This document shows positions 27,429 through 37,220 of a stretch of DNA of 64,000 nt, piece by piece. Positions within the stretch are counted from its first letter, which is position 1; each line of letters starts with the position of its first letter. Made by a program: the position numbers and the translations under genes. The stretch covers positions 62,001-126,000 of the forward strand of contig NZ_JAMXSB010000007.1 in assembly GCF_024124665.1 (NCBI RefSeq), read 5' to 3'. The notes beneath the pieces were generated by a model, which saw nothing but the letters and a program-made list of their open reading frames with translations, ran no database searches and was not told the DNA's origin. The stretch is from Pleionea sp. CnH1-48 (GTDB lineage Bacteria > Pseudomonadota > Gammaproteobacteria > Enterobacterales > Kangiellaceae).

Positions 27429-28762
27429 AGTACCCAGCCTCTTTTCCTAAGCAGATTTATCAAGCTTACTCTTACTCCTACCCTCATAAAACAGCTTATC
27501 GTCACTTTGAGCATCCCATACCACTCAAAGATGTCTGGCAAAGCGAAAAAAAAGATGCACTGTTTTTGTATCTGCATATCCCCTTTTGTGAGATGCGTTG
27601 TGGATTCTGTAATTTATTTACGATTTCAAAACCCAATAATAATTTAGTAGAAAGCTACCTGAGTTCGCTCAGGCTTCAAATTCAAGCAATGAAAACGGCG
27701 TTAGGCTCCCATCAGTTTGTTCGATTCGCGATCGGAGGAGGCACCCCCACTTTCCTTTCAGCAACTGACATCAACACCCTCTATGAAGATATACACCAAC
27801 ACTTAAACTTGGTAGATGCGATTCCAACATCCATAGAAACGTCTCCAGAAACCATTTCTCAAGATCATTTGAGAGTGTTCGAAAACTACGATGTCCAACG
27901 CGTTAGCATTGGTGTGCAGAGCTTTTCTGAGCGAGAACTCAAAGCCTTGATCCGGCCACAAAAACTGCAACAGGTCGATCAAGCGCTAAAAATGATAAAA
28001 GCTTCAAACATACCGATTATGAATCTGGATTTGATTTATGGCGCACCAGGACAGACCTTAAACTCATGGCAAGCAACTCTAGAGCATGCGCTCAGTTATG
28101 CACCCGAAGAAGTCTACCTCTATCCGCTATATGAACGAGAAAAAACGGGAATGGATACCGTAAAACAGAGAGGAAAAAGTTCTCTACTCAGTCCGGCACA
28201 GGAAGAGAAAAGAGCGTTATACCGCTATGCTCGAGAACAACTGCTGCTAAATAACTACGAACAAATTTCAATGCGCATGTTTCGCAAAAAAGCACTCAAC
28301 CTACATGAAGGCCCAGTGTATTGCTGCCAAAGCGATGGCATGGTTGGCATAGGAGCAGGCGCCCGGTCCTATACTCAAAATATTCATTATTGTTCTGAGT
28401 ACGGCGTATCTAGAAGCAGCGTTAAGTCGATCATCGAAGACTATACTCAACTCACCCAGTCAGACTTTGAGCAAGCTCCCTATGGTTTCCATCTATCAGA
28501 GCAAGAACAGAAAAGACGATTTCTGATGCAGTCTCTGTTATTGAAACAAGGGTTCAATTTATCCGATTACTACCAACGGTTTTCGACTCAGGCTCTGGAT
28601 GATTTTGACCAACTGGATCAGTTGCTCGAAACTGATCTGGCAGAACGTCATGATAACCATTTAATGTTAACGGACACTGGCCTCGAACTTTCGGATGCCA
28701 TAGGCCCGTGGTTTGTTTCGGATAAAGTTAACCAGCTAATGCAAGAATATTCCGTCCTATGA
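27425..28762 (+). CDS. STM4012-like radical SAM enzyme (HemW-like fold)
   Basis: 445 aa from the ATG overlapping the previous stop (ATGA). The radical SAM cluster CxxxCxxC is Cys55, Cys59 and Cys62 in HIPFCEMRCGFC, followed by GGGTPTFL, SIETSPETIS, RVSIGVQSF and DLIYGAPGQT, all typical of the HemN/HemW branch. Unlike a housekeeping HemW, it sits in the STM4011-4015 operon and has a divergent C-terminal half, matching the STM4012 family. Substrate unknown. Four-base overlap with the second radical SAM gene. Confidence 0.85.
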   Translation: MKYPASFPKQIYQAYSYSYPHKTAYRHFEHPIPLKDVWQSEKKDALFLYLHIPFCEMRCGFCNLFTISKPNNNLVESYLSSLRLQIQAMKTALGSHQFVRFAIGGGTPTFLSATDINTLYEDIHQHLNLVDAIPTSIETSPETISQDHLRVFENYDVQRVSIGVQSFSERELKALIRPQKLQQVDQALKMIKASNIPIMNLDLIYGAPGQTLNSWQATLEHALSYAPEEVYLYPLYEREKTGMDTVKQRGKSSLLSPAQEEKRALYRYAREQLLLNNYEQISMRMFRKKALNLHEGPVYCCQSDGMVGIGAGARSYTQNIHYCSEYGVSRSSVKSIIEDYTQLTQSDFEQAPYGFHLSEQEQKRRFLMQSLLLKQGFNLSDYYQRFSTQALDDFDQLDQLLETDLAERHDNHLMLTDTGLELSDAIGPWFVSDKVNQLMQEYSVL

Positions 28763-29616
28763 ATTTAAATATTTCGTACCGAGGCTTATTACATAGCTGT
28801 AACTATTCATGCCATTATTGCCCCATGGCGATGACATCGGAATCTAAAGAACAAAAAGAGAAGGATCGCGCTGCTCTACAGGATTTTTTTCAGTGGATAG
28901 TACAACACCCTCAGCATCGCTACAGAGTGTTAATTACTCCCTGGGGAGAAGCTTTGGTACGACGCTGGTATAGAGAAAAAATGATACAACTCTCTCATCT
29001 ATCTCATGTTGAACAAATAACAGCACAAACCAATCTAAGCAGAAAACCAGACTGGTTACAGGATGCAAATAAAGAAAGCCTCTCACTCTGGGTAACTTAT
29101 CATCCAGAGCAAGTGAGCCAAGCTCAATTTCTGCAACATATTGACCAGCTAGAAGCCCTCAATGTTCGTTACACTGTGGGTATGGTTGGAAAACCAGAAT
29201 ACCTCGAAGAAATAAACGCCATGCGAAGTCTGCTGCCTGAGCATCGATACCTCTGGGTTAATGCCTACCGCGCTAAAGACAAGTTATACTCGCAAGAGAT
29301 GCTAGAGCAGCTTAATCAGATTGATCCTCACTTTGATGATAACAACTGCTCCTACTCGTCATTGAACAAAGCCTGTGATGGTGGAGAGTCCAGCCTGTTT
29401 GTCAACGGTCATGGAGATATTCATCCCTGTCACTTCGTTGACCAAAAGTTAACTTCCATTTATGACGAACACTGGGAGCAAAAACTGGCACCACAACATT
29501 GCCCTAATCAAGAATGTAATTGCTACATCGGTTATATCCATTTAAGAGAGCTGAATATGAATGCTAAATATGGCAAACAACGATTAGCAAGAATTCCCAT
29601 TGAATTTCAAAATTAA
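28759..29616 (+). CDS. STM4011-like radical SAM enzyme
   Basis: 285 aa. Cluster motif CxxxCxxC at Cys14, Cys18 and Cys21 (SCNYSCHYCPM). The C-terminal part is rich in cysteines (NNCSYS, ACDGG, IHPCHF, HCPNQECNCYIG), as expected for auxiliary Fe-S clusters in a SPASM-like domain, which are common in enzymes acting on peptides or proteins. It overlaps the STM4012-like gene by 4 bases and is the last gene of the run. Identity with the STM4011 family rests on sequence character plus gene order; the reaction is unknown. Confidence 0.82.
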   Translation: MNLNISYRGLLHSCNYSCHYCPMAMTSESKEQKEKDRAALQDFFQWIVQHPQHRYRVLITPWGEALVRRWYREKMIQLSHLSHVEQITAQTNLSRKPDWLQDANKESLSLWVTYHPEQVSQAQFLQHIDQLEALNVRYTVGMVGKPEYLEEINAMRSLLPEHRYLWVNAYRAKDKLYSQEMLEQLNQIDPHFDDNNCSYSSLNKACDGGESSLFVNGHGDIHPCHFVDQKLTSIYDEHWEQKLAPQHCPNQECNCYIGYIHLRELNMNAKYGKQRLARIPIEFQN

Positions 29617-29710
29617 CGCTTTTATGTCATATCAATTTACATGTTCACCATCTTGAGGTACAAATTGACAACAGGCTTCTGGCAGCACTCAACTTTGGTC
29701 GTCGTTCATC

Positions 29711-30436
29711 ATGCATCCATTAGAAATTACTAATGCTCGCAAAGTATTCAATCAGCACACTGCGATTGATAAAGTCAGCTGCGTCTTTCCCGAAAAAACC
29801 ATCACAGCCATTATAGGCAAAAGTGGTTGCGGAAAATCGACACTGCTCAAGTTACTCAATGGGCTCGAATCCCCTGACGAAGGCGAAGTACTTTTTTTGG
29901 GGCAGTCTTTGCAAACGCAAAATATCAATGATGCAAGAAAGAAGATGGGATACGCTGTTCAAGGAACGGGGTTATTTCCTCATTTGACGCTTAAGCAAAA
30001 TATCACTCTGGTTGCAGAGTTAGAGCAATGGTCTACTCACGATATAGAGCAACGCCTAAACTTTTTATCAGAAATCGTTCAGCTCGAAAGCGACTTGCTG
30101 ACTCGCTACCCTCATACTGTGAGTGGGGGGCAGCAGCAACGAGCAGGTTTATGTCGAGCCATGATGCTAAAACCAGACATATTATTGCTTGATGAAGCTT
30201 TTGCTGCCGTTGATCCCATTACTCGAGTAGAGATTCATCATCACTTGCTGGCTCTCCAATCTCTGGAGCCTCGATGTATTGTTATGGTGACTCATGATAT
30301 GAGAGAAGCCGAATTACTCGCAGATCGATTTCTTATCATGAAAGCCGGAACAGTAACGCAACAAGTAACACGCTCAGATATAAAAAAACAATATCCAGAA
30401 AGTTCTATAGAACAATGGCTACTGGAGTCGCTATGA
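29711..30436 (+). CDS. OpuCA/ProV-type ABC transporter ATPase
   Basis: 241-aa nucleotide-binding subunit of an osmoprotectant/quaternary-amine importer. Walker A GKSGCGKST (36-44), Q-loop AVQGTGLFPHL, signature SGGQQQR, Walker B DILLLDEAFAAVDP and the H-loop VTHDM are present. No C-terminal CBS pair, unlike full-length ProV. It overlaps the next gene by 4 bases. It follows the STM4011-like gene on the same strand after 94 bases, so it could be part of that transcription unit. Confidence 0.87.
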   Translation: MHPLEITNARKVFNQHTAIDKVSCVFPEKTITAIIGKSGCGKSTLLKLLNGLESPDEGEVLFLGQSLQTQNINDARKKMGYAVQGTGLFPHLTLKQNITLVAELEQWSTHDIEQRLNFLSEIVQLESDLLTRYPHTVSGGQQQRAGLCRAMMLKPDILLLDEAFAAVDPITRVEIHHHLLALQSLEPRCIVMVTHDMREAELLADRFLIMKAGTVTQQVTRSDIKKQYPESSIEQWLLESL

Positions 30437-31911
30437 GACACTATGTCATCATACTTTTATTGAGTATTTTTACAGCCTTCACCGCTAGTGCAGCCAATAA
30501 CAAACCACTGGTCATTGGCTCCAAAGCCTTTATGGAAAGCCACATCCTGGCAGAAATCGCAGCACAACTGCTGGAACACAATGGCATACCGGTCAAACGA
30601 GAGCTGGGACTTGGCGGCACACTCATTGTTTATGAAGCACTCAAACAAGGCAGTATCGATATTTATCCTGAGTACACTGGCACCATAGCAACCGCTATAT
30701 TAAAACAGTCCGAAACCTCTCAGGAATCTATAAGAGCGTCATTAGCTCATCACAAACTGGCGTTACTGGCTCCGCTGGGCTTTAACAACAGTTATGCAAT
30801 CGCAATGAGCAAAGAGCTTGCTCAACAATACAATATAAAAAACATCAGCGACTTAAATCAATATCCTCAGTTGCGCTGGGCACTTTCTTTAGAATTTCTA
30901 AAACGTCAAGATGGCTGGCCATCCTTACAACAGCACTACCAACTGACAAACTCCGTTAGTGGTATAGAGCATGCTTTAGCCTATGCCGCTATCCAACAAA
31001 ATAAACTGGATGTCACCGATGCCTACACAACGGATGGTGAGTTAGAACAATATAAGCTCGCACTATTGCACGATGATCGAGACTTTTTTCCTGCGTATCA
31101 TGCTGCCTATCTGGTTCAGGAAGATTTGCCAATGCCTGTCGTCAATCTGTTAGACCAGTTAGCTGGCCGCATTACCGACGATCAAATGCGCAATCTAAAT
31201 TACCTGGCAACCCAACCGAACCATACTCCAGCCAGTGTAGCGCGCCATTTCTTGCTCACAGAAAAACTGATCGCTCCTAATTCAGACGTTGGTACCAATG
31301 CAGATACTTCAACATTCGACCATACATTACAGCACCTCTACCTAACATTATTTGCTTTGGTTACCGCTTGTTTGTCAGCCGTTCCTTTGGCCCTTCTAAC
31401 CTATCAAAATCAAAAATTGAGCCGTTTTGTTGTTTATAGTACTGGACTACTGCAAACAATTCCCTCACTTGCTTTACTCGCACTCATGATACCCTTATTT
31501 GGACTGGGTGAAACACCTGCCATCATTGCTTTGTTTTTATATTCTCTTTTGCCGATAGTACGTAATACTTTAAATGGTTTAAATAATATTGATCCATTAC
31601 TAAAACAAGTTGCTGATGGTCTTGGGTTGTCTCCAAAGCAACGCTTATGGAAAATAGAGTTACCCCTTGCCATTCCCTCGATATTAGCCGGCATAAAAAC
31701 GGCTGCCATCATAAATATCGGTACCGCGACATTGGCAGCCTTTGTGGGCGCAGGAGGTCTGGGAGAACCCATCATCACTGGGCTAACACTCAATGACCAT
31801 CAATTGGTATTGCAAGGAGCCATTCCTGCTGCACTGCTTGCATTAACAACAGAGTTTATTTTTGAAATCATCGATAAAAAGTTATTACCTGCGCACCTGA
31901 GACGCAAGTAA
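30433..31911 (+). CDS. Fused osmolyte ABC transporter: binding protein + permease
   Basis: 492 aa from the ATG overlapping the ATPase stop. Signal-like N-terminus (to SAA near residue 21), then an OpuAC-type substrate-binding domain (25-285: VIGSKAFMESHILAEIA, DIYPEYTGTI, VTDAYTTDGEL), then a BPD-type permease of five or six helices (about 305-490) with the EAA-like loop ADGLGLSPKQRLWKIELPLAIPSILAGI. Fusions of this kind import glycine betaine, choline or related compounds; the precise substrate is not readable. With the ATPase it makes a complete two-gene importer. Confidence 0.87.
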   Translation: MRHYVIILLLSIFTAFTASAANNKPLVIGSKAFMESHILAEIAAQLLEHNGIPVKRELGLGGTLIVYEALKQGSIDIYPEYTGTIATAILKQSETSQESIRASLAHHKLALLAPLGFNNSYAIAMSKELAQQYNIKNISDLNQYPQLRWALSLEFLKRQDGWPSLQQHYQLTNSVSGIEHALAYAAIQQNKLDVTDAYTTDGELEQYKLALLHDDRDFFPAYHAAYLVQEDLPMPVVNLLDQLAGRITDDQMRNLNYLATQPNHTPASVARHFLLTEKLIAPNSDVGTNADTSTFDHTLQHLYLTLFALVTACLSAVPLALLTYQNQKLSRFVVYSTGLLQTIPSLALLALMIPLFGLGETPAIIALFLYSLLPIVRNTLNGLNNIDPLLKQVADGLGLSPKQRLWKIELPLAIPSILAGIKTAAIINIGTATLAAFVGAGGLGEPIITGLTLNDHQLVLQGAIPAALLALTTEFIFEIIDKKLLPAHLRRK

Positions 31912-32186
31912 ACTCAGCAAACAAACATAGAAAAATGAATACGGATGGTGTTTCGTGACTAAATTATTTGCTTTGACTTAGCTTTTTAATTATAAAGAAG
32001 AACGCTCGATCACAAAGTACCGGATAGACTGCCAAAATGGTGAGCAAGATAGAATCAGAGATGGAATCTTATGGTTAGCTCGCTTAATTACTATTTGTGC
32101 CGGTTAAATAGCATCATATAGTCGGCTAAAAAATCATCGATAGCCTTCTCCCATCATTGAGAAGGTATGACACAAGCACCAGGGAT

Positions 32187-35100
32187 ATGAAATTAATTAA
32201 AAAAACACGTCTTCATTATCAAGACGATCGTTCCGATAAAATATACGAAGTCGATCTTGTTGAAACAACGGCAACAAAAGACAAACGTTTTCTGGTTAAT
32301 TTTCGTTATGGTCGATCTGGCCATAAGCTTAGAGAAAGCACTAAGACCACCATTCCGGTTACCCTCGAAGAAGCCCAACGTTTATTTGACAGCTTAATCG
32401 TATCAAAACTCAATAAAGGCTATATTGATATTTCGGAGGCACCGAAAACGCCACCAGTAACAGAAAATGCTAATGCAACCGCTCTCCCTTCACAGGCAGT
32501 TAGTGAAACCCAGGTAAACACCCTGCTAACAAGACTGAACAGTGAAGCGGTATCCAAAAGACGTTCCCGAATTATTTGGCGTTTAGGCGAGATTGGCGCC
32601 TCTTCCGCACTGAGTGCCATTAAAAAATATATCGGAAGCGGTCACTGGCTAGAAGACTATTCGATCACCTGGGCTATCGGCCGTTGTGGTTCACACGACG
32701 ACTTAGCCGATCTGGAGCATCTGACTCAGAGCAAACATAAACATGTTAGTCAGTTAGCTCATGAAGCCTTACTTTGTCTACTTGAACCATCAGAACGACA
32801 AGCTCAGCTTAATTCACAACTGGCATCGCTGCCCGAACCAATTAAAGAACATATTTCGGAACCCGCTGATCGACTCTATGGCCATCTTGATGCCTGTTTT
32901 AGTGAAGCGGCTAATAAATCCTATAACGACTGGTTAGTCATTTTATATCAAGCGACACTCATCTACCCACAACTGCATACAGCACTGCTGCAGTTGTTAC
33001 GCAAACTACCGATAAAGCCAGGTTATTTTAAAGGCATTCGCCATCTCTATAAAATCGCAGAGATGAGACAAGATGCAGCCATGCTAGGCATACTGGCATT
33101 ACGCTTTGATGCAACAAAAGCTTTTTTTAATAATGAATATGACTGGACTTACTTACCTGACGTCGGCAGTTTAACGCCGTCAAAAGAACTCAAGAAACCC
33201 AATGCTCGTCTCGCCTATTCAGGTAAGACACGAACTTATTTTCAACGTCGAACCCTGCGTCAATTAAGACGACTGGCTGCCTCGGATGATCCAAGATATC
33301 TAGATCTCGCAACGGGAATACTCACTGCTATCACCGATGAAGACGCCGTACCTGCCAAAACGATAAAATATTATGATTGGAGTTCTGGTGGTTATACCGA
33401 CATTGAATACGGCCCCTTTGCACACTTTTTGGCATTTAACTACATCATCTATGGCAATAGCAGCAACTACAGATTAAAGAAAACCAACAGAGCATGGATC
33501 AAGACAGGTGAAGAAACTCATCAAGAGCGCACCGAAAACCATCCTCAGATGTGGGATAGAAATCCCGAAAAAATCATTGTCCTGTTATTAGAAAGTCGAT
33601 GTTATCCAGTCCATCAGTGCGCACTGAGAATGCTGCAAGAACATCCCGACACCATAACTAAGTTAACAGCCGGTCAACTGGCAAAGTTACTCGAGAAACC
33701 CTACCAAGAGACAGCCAAACTAGCTCTCGAGCAAGTGAAAAACCGTCTTTCTGGAAACAGCTTTAACAAAGCGCTGAGTATTGCACTACTGAACTCAGTT
33801 CTTGATGAAGCCAGAGAGCTTGCCACTCAGTATCTAAACAATACGCTCGCTCTTTGGTATCAAGATGAACAACTTCTATGTGAAATACTGGCTTCAAAAC
33901 ATAAAGAGATTTTAAACTGGATATCGGAGATCGACTATCCGACTCTCGAGCCGACGATTCAAATACAAATCCTTAAGCAGCTTATAGCACATTACCAAAC
34001 TTTATCAGCAGTGCAACCAGAGCAAGTGGATGCATTGATCCATTTTGCAGAAAAGAACTTACCCCAAGCACTGGCTGAAGTAGAAGTATTTACAATCAGC
34101 CATCTACTAAAGCAAAGTTCGTTAGGTTTAAGGTATTTAGCCGCTCAACTAACACTAAAAAGCCAAATTCCTTTTGAAGCTATTCCAACCGAGATTTATC
34201 AAACCATCAGTAGCTCTGCAGAAACATTGATTCGCTCGGTGGGTATTAGCTTGCTTGGTAAACAAAGTGACGATAAATTACTGCTGCAACCTAATACTGT
34301 ACTCACCATCTTCCTTAACGGTGAATCTGAAGAACGGCTCGCTGCAGCAACCATCATACAACGTTTGCTCCAAGCCTCATCAGACTTCGGCGAACATACA
34401 ACGGACACTTTTGTAAACGCAGCTTTTCGTGGTGAGGCAAAGCCCGGCTTACACGATGACTTGGTAGAATTATTTAAAGCTAACTTGTCGCCCTTTTGGA
34501 ATACAATCGATAAAGATCAACTCTGGCGCATGCTACAAGCTCAATCTCAGGCAGCTCAGCGTATTGGTGCTATCGTATTATCATCACGGGAAGCATCGGC
34601 TTACAGTGTCAAACAATGGGCCATATTAGCTAACCACTCCGATAAGCAAGTGAGACTCTGGAGCCATGCGGCCTATCAAAATCATCTCCCCAAAATAGCG
34701 GAAGACGCTCGCAATGCCTTAAGAATTTTTGATAGTCAGTGGCAGGATACTCAAACATTTGCCGAAGGCTACTTCCGCAAGCAGTTTGATGACACTCACT
34801 GGACACCTGAGCTGATTGTCTTTCTATGTGACAACAACAATGACCACGTACAGGCCTTTGGTAAAGAAATACTACAGACTTTCTTTGAGCATGAACAAGG
34901 ACAAGAATATCTGGAAAAGTTAAGCCAGCATCCATCAGAGAATGTTCAGCTCTTTGCCAGTCAATTTTTGCAGGACTATGCTTCTGGAAAAACGGACATC
35001 ATTCTGGAGTTAAAGTCTTACTTTGTTACGGTGTTATCACAGGTTAATAAAGCTCGAGTTTGCAAAGACCGAATATTTGCCTTTTTAATGACAGAGGCCA

Positions 35101-35285
35101 ACGACAATAGAAAAGTAGCAGAAATGGTAGCCGATATATTCACTCGCCAAAGCATTACCCTGGTTATGAAGGATAAAAGTACACTGATCCAAAACTTGTT
35201 AAAACTTAAGTTACGTTATCCGGATCTCTCATTACCTCTGCACTACTCAACCAAGCCAATATGGCAGTCTGCAAAGGGAGCCTAG
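32187..35285 (+). CDS. WGR-HEAT/ARM repeat protein, effector candidate of a type XIII retron
   Basis: 1032 aa. An N-terminal WGR domain (1-85: MKLIKKTRLHYQDDRSDKIY ... FRYGRSGHKL) is followed by a very long alpha-helical solenoid of HEAT/ARM-like repeats. WGR domains bind DNA ends in PARPs and occur in MolR-like bacterial proteins. ATG 32187 is used because the WGR consensus starts there; a TTG ten codons up is the alternative. The SWIM gene starts one base after this stop, and a retron RT follows. WGR/ARM + WH-SWIM + RT is the gene content I recall for type XIII retrons, where this would be an effector or scaffold. Confidence 0.85.
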   Translation: MKLIKKTRLHYQDDRSDKIYEVDLVETTATKDKRFLVNFRYGRSGHKLRESTKTTIPVTLEEAQRLFDSLIVSKLNKGYIDISEAPKTPPVTENANATALPSQAVSETQVNTLLTRLNSEAVSKRRSRIIWRLGEIGASSALSAIKKYIGSGHWLEDYSITWAIGRCGSHDDLADLEHLTQSKHKHVSQLAHEALLCLLEPSERQAQLNSQLASLPEPIKEHISEPADRLYGHLDACFSEAANKSYNDWLVILYQATLIYPQLHTALLQLLRKLPIKPGYFKGIRHLYKIAEMRQDAAMLGILALRFDATKAFFNNEYDWTYLPDVGSLTPSKELKKPNARLAYSGKTRTYFQRRTLRQLRRLAASDDPRYLDLATGILTAITDEDAVPAKTIKYYDWSSGGYTDIEYGPFAHFLAFNYIIYGNSSNYRLKKTNRAWIKTGEETHQERTENHPQMWDRNPEKIIVLLLESRCYPVHQCALRMLQEHPDTITKLTAGQLAKLLEKPYQETAKLALEQVKNRLSGNSFNKALSIALLNSVLDEARELATQYLNNTLALWYQDEQLLCEILASKHKEILNWISEIDYPTLEPTIQIQILKQLIAHYQTLSAVQPEQVDALIHFAEKNLPQALAEVEVFTISHLLKQSSLGLRYLAAQLTLKSQIPFEAIPTEIYQTISSSAETLIRSVGISLLGKQSDDKLLLQPNTVLTIFLNGESEERLAAATIIQRLLQASSDFGEHTTDTFVNAAFRGEAKPGLHDDLVELFKANLSPFWNTIDKDQLWRMLQAQSQAAQRIGAIVLSSREASAYSVKQWAILANHSDKQVRLWSHAAYQNHLPKIAEDARNALRIFDSQWQDTQTFAEGYFRKQFDDTHWTPELIVFLCDNNNDHVQAFGKEILQTFFEHEQGQEYLEKLSQHPSENVQLFASQFLQDYASGKTDIILELKSYFVTVLSQVNKARVCKDRIFAFLMTEANDNRKVAEMVADIFTRQSITLVMKDKSTLIQNLLKLKLRYPDLSLPLHYSTKPIWQSAKGA

Positions 35286-35286
35286 A

Positions 35287-36927
35287 ATGGAATTTCGATA
35301 TCGTTATCAAGGCTCCAGTAAAGTCTCAACAAACTCAGCTAACAGCCAGCTTTCTTTTAGTCCTGACAGCCTAAGAGAACCAACGTATTTTGTTGGTAAG
35401 CTGCATCAAAAGCTAGCATTCCGAGAAGCCATATCAGCTTTGCACAACGTAGTCATTTCTGACATGCGTTTTCAGCCAAGAGATTTAACGGAGTACAAAA
35501 CCTGGCTGGAATCAGAAGAACAAAGAATGCTCGCAGAGTTTATTGCCAGAGGCTCTGAAGCCGAAGCCAAAGCCACCGCACTTCGCTCAGAACTCAGTAA
35601 ACTGAATAGAGATAGCTACGAGGTTCTTAAACCTTACTACGAAGCACAGAACAAATACTTTAAGTACCTTTATAAGCATGATATGGACGCCTGGTGGGTA
35701 CTAGATCCCGTGATTACGGTGCACCCAGACGAAATATTTTTTGAGTGCTTCTCAGAAGACGAATCAAGCTACGGCAAACTCAGTTGTCGGCATGATGTAT
35801 TTAAAGAAATTAACGAACACGCATGCGGCACGACAAACATCGATTATTCTCAGGGGCTTTACGACGAGTTTCAGAAAATTCGTAACTATCGAGAAACCGA
35901 ACTCAAAGTAGATCCCGAAGGATTCGCGGTTAGTACTACTGGCGAAGACACTCATGAAGAAAAGAAAATCGATCTTCCAGAAAGCTGGGTAAGAGGCTTT
36001 TTGCAAGTCAGTTCAGCGATGACTTTGCCGCTAGTTCAATTTGATCTGCATCCGATGGATATTCATAACTTATGTTATTTATTACGAAGAAATAAAGAAC
36101 GTGTTGGTCCTAGAGCTTTGCGTTATGAACTGACGCCTGGCGAGCCCATTGTCATTGTTCTAGAACCCTGGAATCATAAAATTGTCTGTTCGCGCTCAAT
36201 TTATCAAGGCTCAAATGCAGCTCATATTAGAACTTGGGGACGGCGACGTTTGCATATTTTGGAAAGACTGATCCCTGTTGCTAATAAATTTACCGTTTAT
36301 CTAACAGGTGATGGCTTGCCTAGCTTTTATATTGCCGATCTTGGAGACATGGCTTTTACATTGGGTTTGTCAGGATGGACGGCAAATAACTGGTCGCATC
36401 TTGGTAACTTCGACTTAATGGCACCTCGTGGTGATGTTGATGAAGTCACACTAAAACGCGTTTATAGCGCCTTGTTAGAAAACTGGGTTGAGTCATCGAG
36501 TAGTCTGGCACAACGATTAGGACTCGAAGAGCAAGTGGTCAAATCGGCACTTTCTCGTTATTGCCAGCAAGGCCAGGTGCTTTATGACTTACAACACGAA
36601 TGCTATCGCATTCGAGCGTTGACTCGTGAAGAGCTACCTATGTCATTGCTACGCTTTGCCAATGAAAGAGAAGAAAAAGCCAATCGTTTTGTTGACCATA
36701 ACTTAGTGACTGTGACGCAAAAAGATCACTCTCACAAAACGCTTAATCTGTCAGGGAAAGTCATGGACAATGCTGTCGAATACTCACCCAAAATACAGAT
36801 TGATGATGATAATCGTATGACGCAAGCCAGTTGCGATTGTCATTTTTATCATGAAAATAAATTACGTAAAGGCCCTTGTGAACACATGTTGGCATTACGA
36901 GCTTGCTACCAGCAACAAACGGCATAA
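35287..36927 (+). CDS. Winged-helix + SWIM zinc-finger protein (WHSWIM), retron accessory
   Basis: 546 aa. The C-terminal SWIM finger CxC-x12-CxH is Cys516, Cys518, Cys531 and His533 (QASCDCHFYHENKLRKGPC, then EH). A winged-helix-like segment (about 395-445: LKRVYSALLENWVESSSSLAQRLG ...) precedes it, and the N-terminal 370 residues are helical and unrecognised. SWIM fingers bind nucleic acid or protein. TAGAATG leaves one base between the WGR-ARM stop and this start, so they are translationally coupled. It lies immediately upstream of the retron RNA gene, supporting membership of the system. Confidence 0.85.
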   Translation: MEFRYRYQGSSKVSTNSANSQLSFSPDSLREPTYFVGKLHQKLAFREAISALHNVVISDMRFQPRDLTEYKTWLESEEQRMLAEFIARGSEAEAKATALRSELSKLNRDSYEVLKPYYEAQNKYFKYLYKHDMDAWWVLDPVITVHPDEIFFECFSEDESSYGKLSCRHDVFKEINEHACGTTNIDYSQGLYDEFQKIRNYRETELKVDPEGFAVSTTGEDTHEEKKIDLPESWVRGFLQVSSAMTLPLVQFDLHPMDIHNLCYLLRRNKERVGPRALRYELTPGEPIVIVLEPWNHKIVCSRSIYQGSNAAHIRTWGRRRLHILERLIPVANKFTVYLTGDGLPSFYIADLGDMAFTLGLSGWTANNWSHLGNFDLMAPRGDVDEVTLKRVYSALLENWVESSSSLAQRLGLEEQVVKSALSRYCQQGQVLYDLQHECYRIRALTREELPMSLLRFANEREEKANRFVDHNLVTVTQKDHSHKTLNLSGKVMDNAVEYSPKIQIDDDNRMTQASCDCHFYHENKLRKGPCEHMLALRACYQQQTA

Positions 36928-36985
36928 CAAGCAAAATTAATCATGAAGAGGTTTAACTTAATCAACGACATTGATATACTGAGTT
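36928..36985 (+). promoter_or_regulatory. Dedicated promoter of the retron RNA
   Basis: TTTAAC (36952-36957), 17-base spacer, TATACT (36975-36980) with an extended TG element (TGATATACT). The predicted start of transcription, about 6-7 bases downstream, falls at or beside the first base of repeat a1 (36986), as expected for a retron msr-msd transcript. Confidence 0.6.
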
Positions 36986-37220
36986 TTGACTGTAGTGTGA
37001 TGAAGCTACCTTGCAACCCGAACGGTGGATCGCCGTTCTTGCTTATAGACCATTCACGCGTTACTGACCCAATCTTTACTGGGCCGTACTGCACCACCTA
37101 TCGCTATTGCGGTATGGCTTCGGAGAAGCCAATGAGCGATAGGTGGTGCGTACGGCGTCGAGTTGATTGGTTCAGTTCTGAGAAATTCTACGAAGGCATT
37201 GTTCTTCACACTACAGTCAA
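36986..37220 (+). ncRNA. Retron msr-msd non-coding RNA
   Basis: Bounded by perfect 15-base inverted repeats a1 TTGACTGTAGTGTGA (36986-37000) and a2 TCACACTACAGTCAA (37206-37220). Just after a1 is an AGC (37004-37006), a candidate branching-G context (G37005). An msr stem-loop follows: GAACGG/CCGTTC with outer GCAA/TTGC (37013-37042). The msd part holds a long hairpin: arm 37083-37105 pairs with 37135-37156 (22 pairs, one bulged T), capped by TGGCTTC-GGA-GAAGCCA (37115-37131). The retron-type RT starts 118 bases beyond a2. Exact msd/msr borders are inferred. Confidence 0.85.

Noticed and set aside
27425-28762. Housekeeping HemW/HemN
   Set aside because: Operon context and divergent C-terminal half match the STM4012 family; HemW is normally encoded near rdgB/yggS-type genes.
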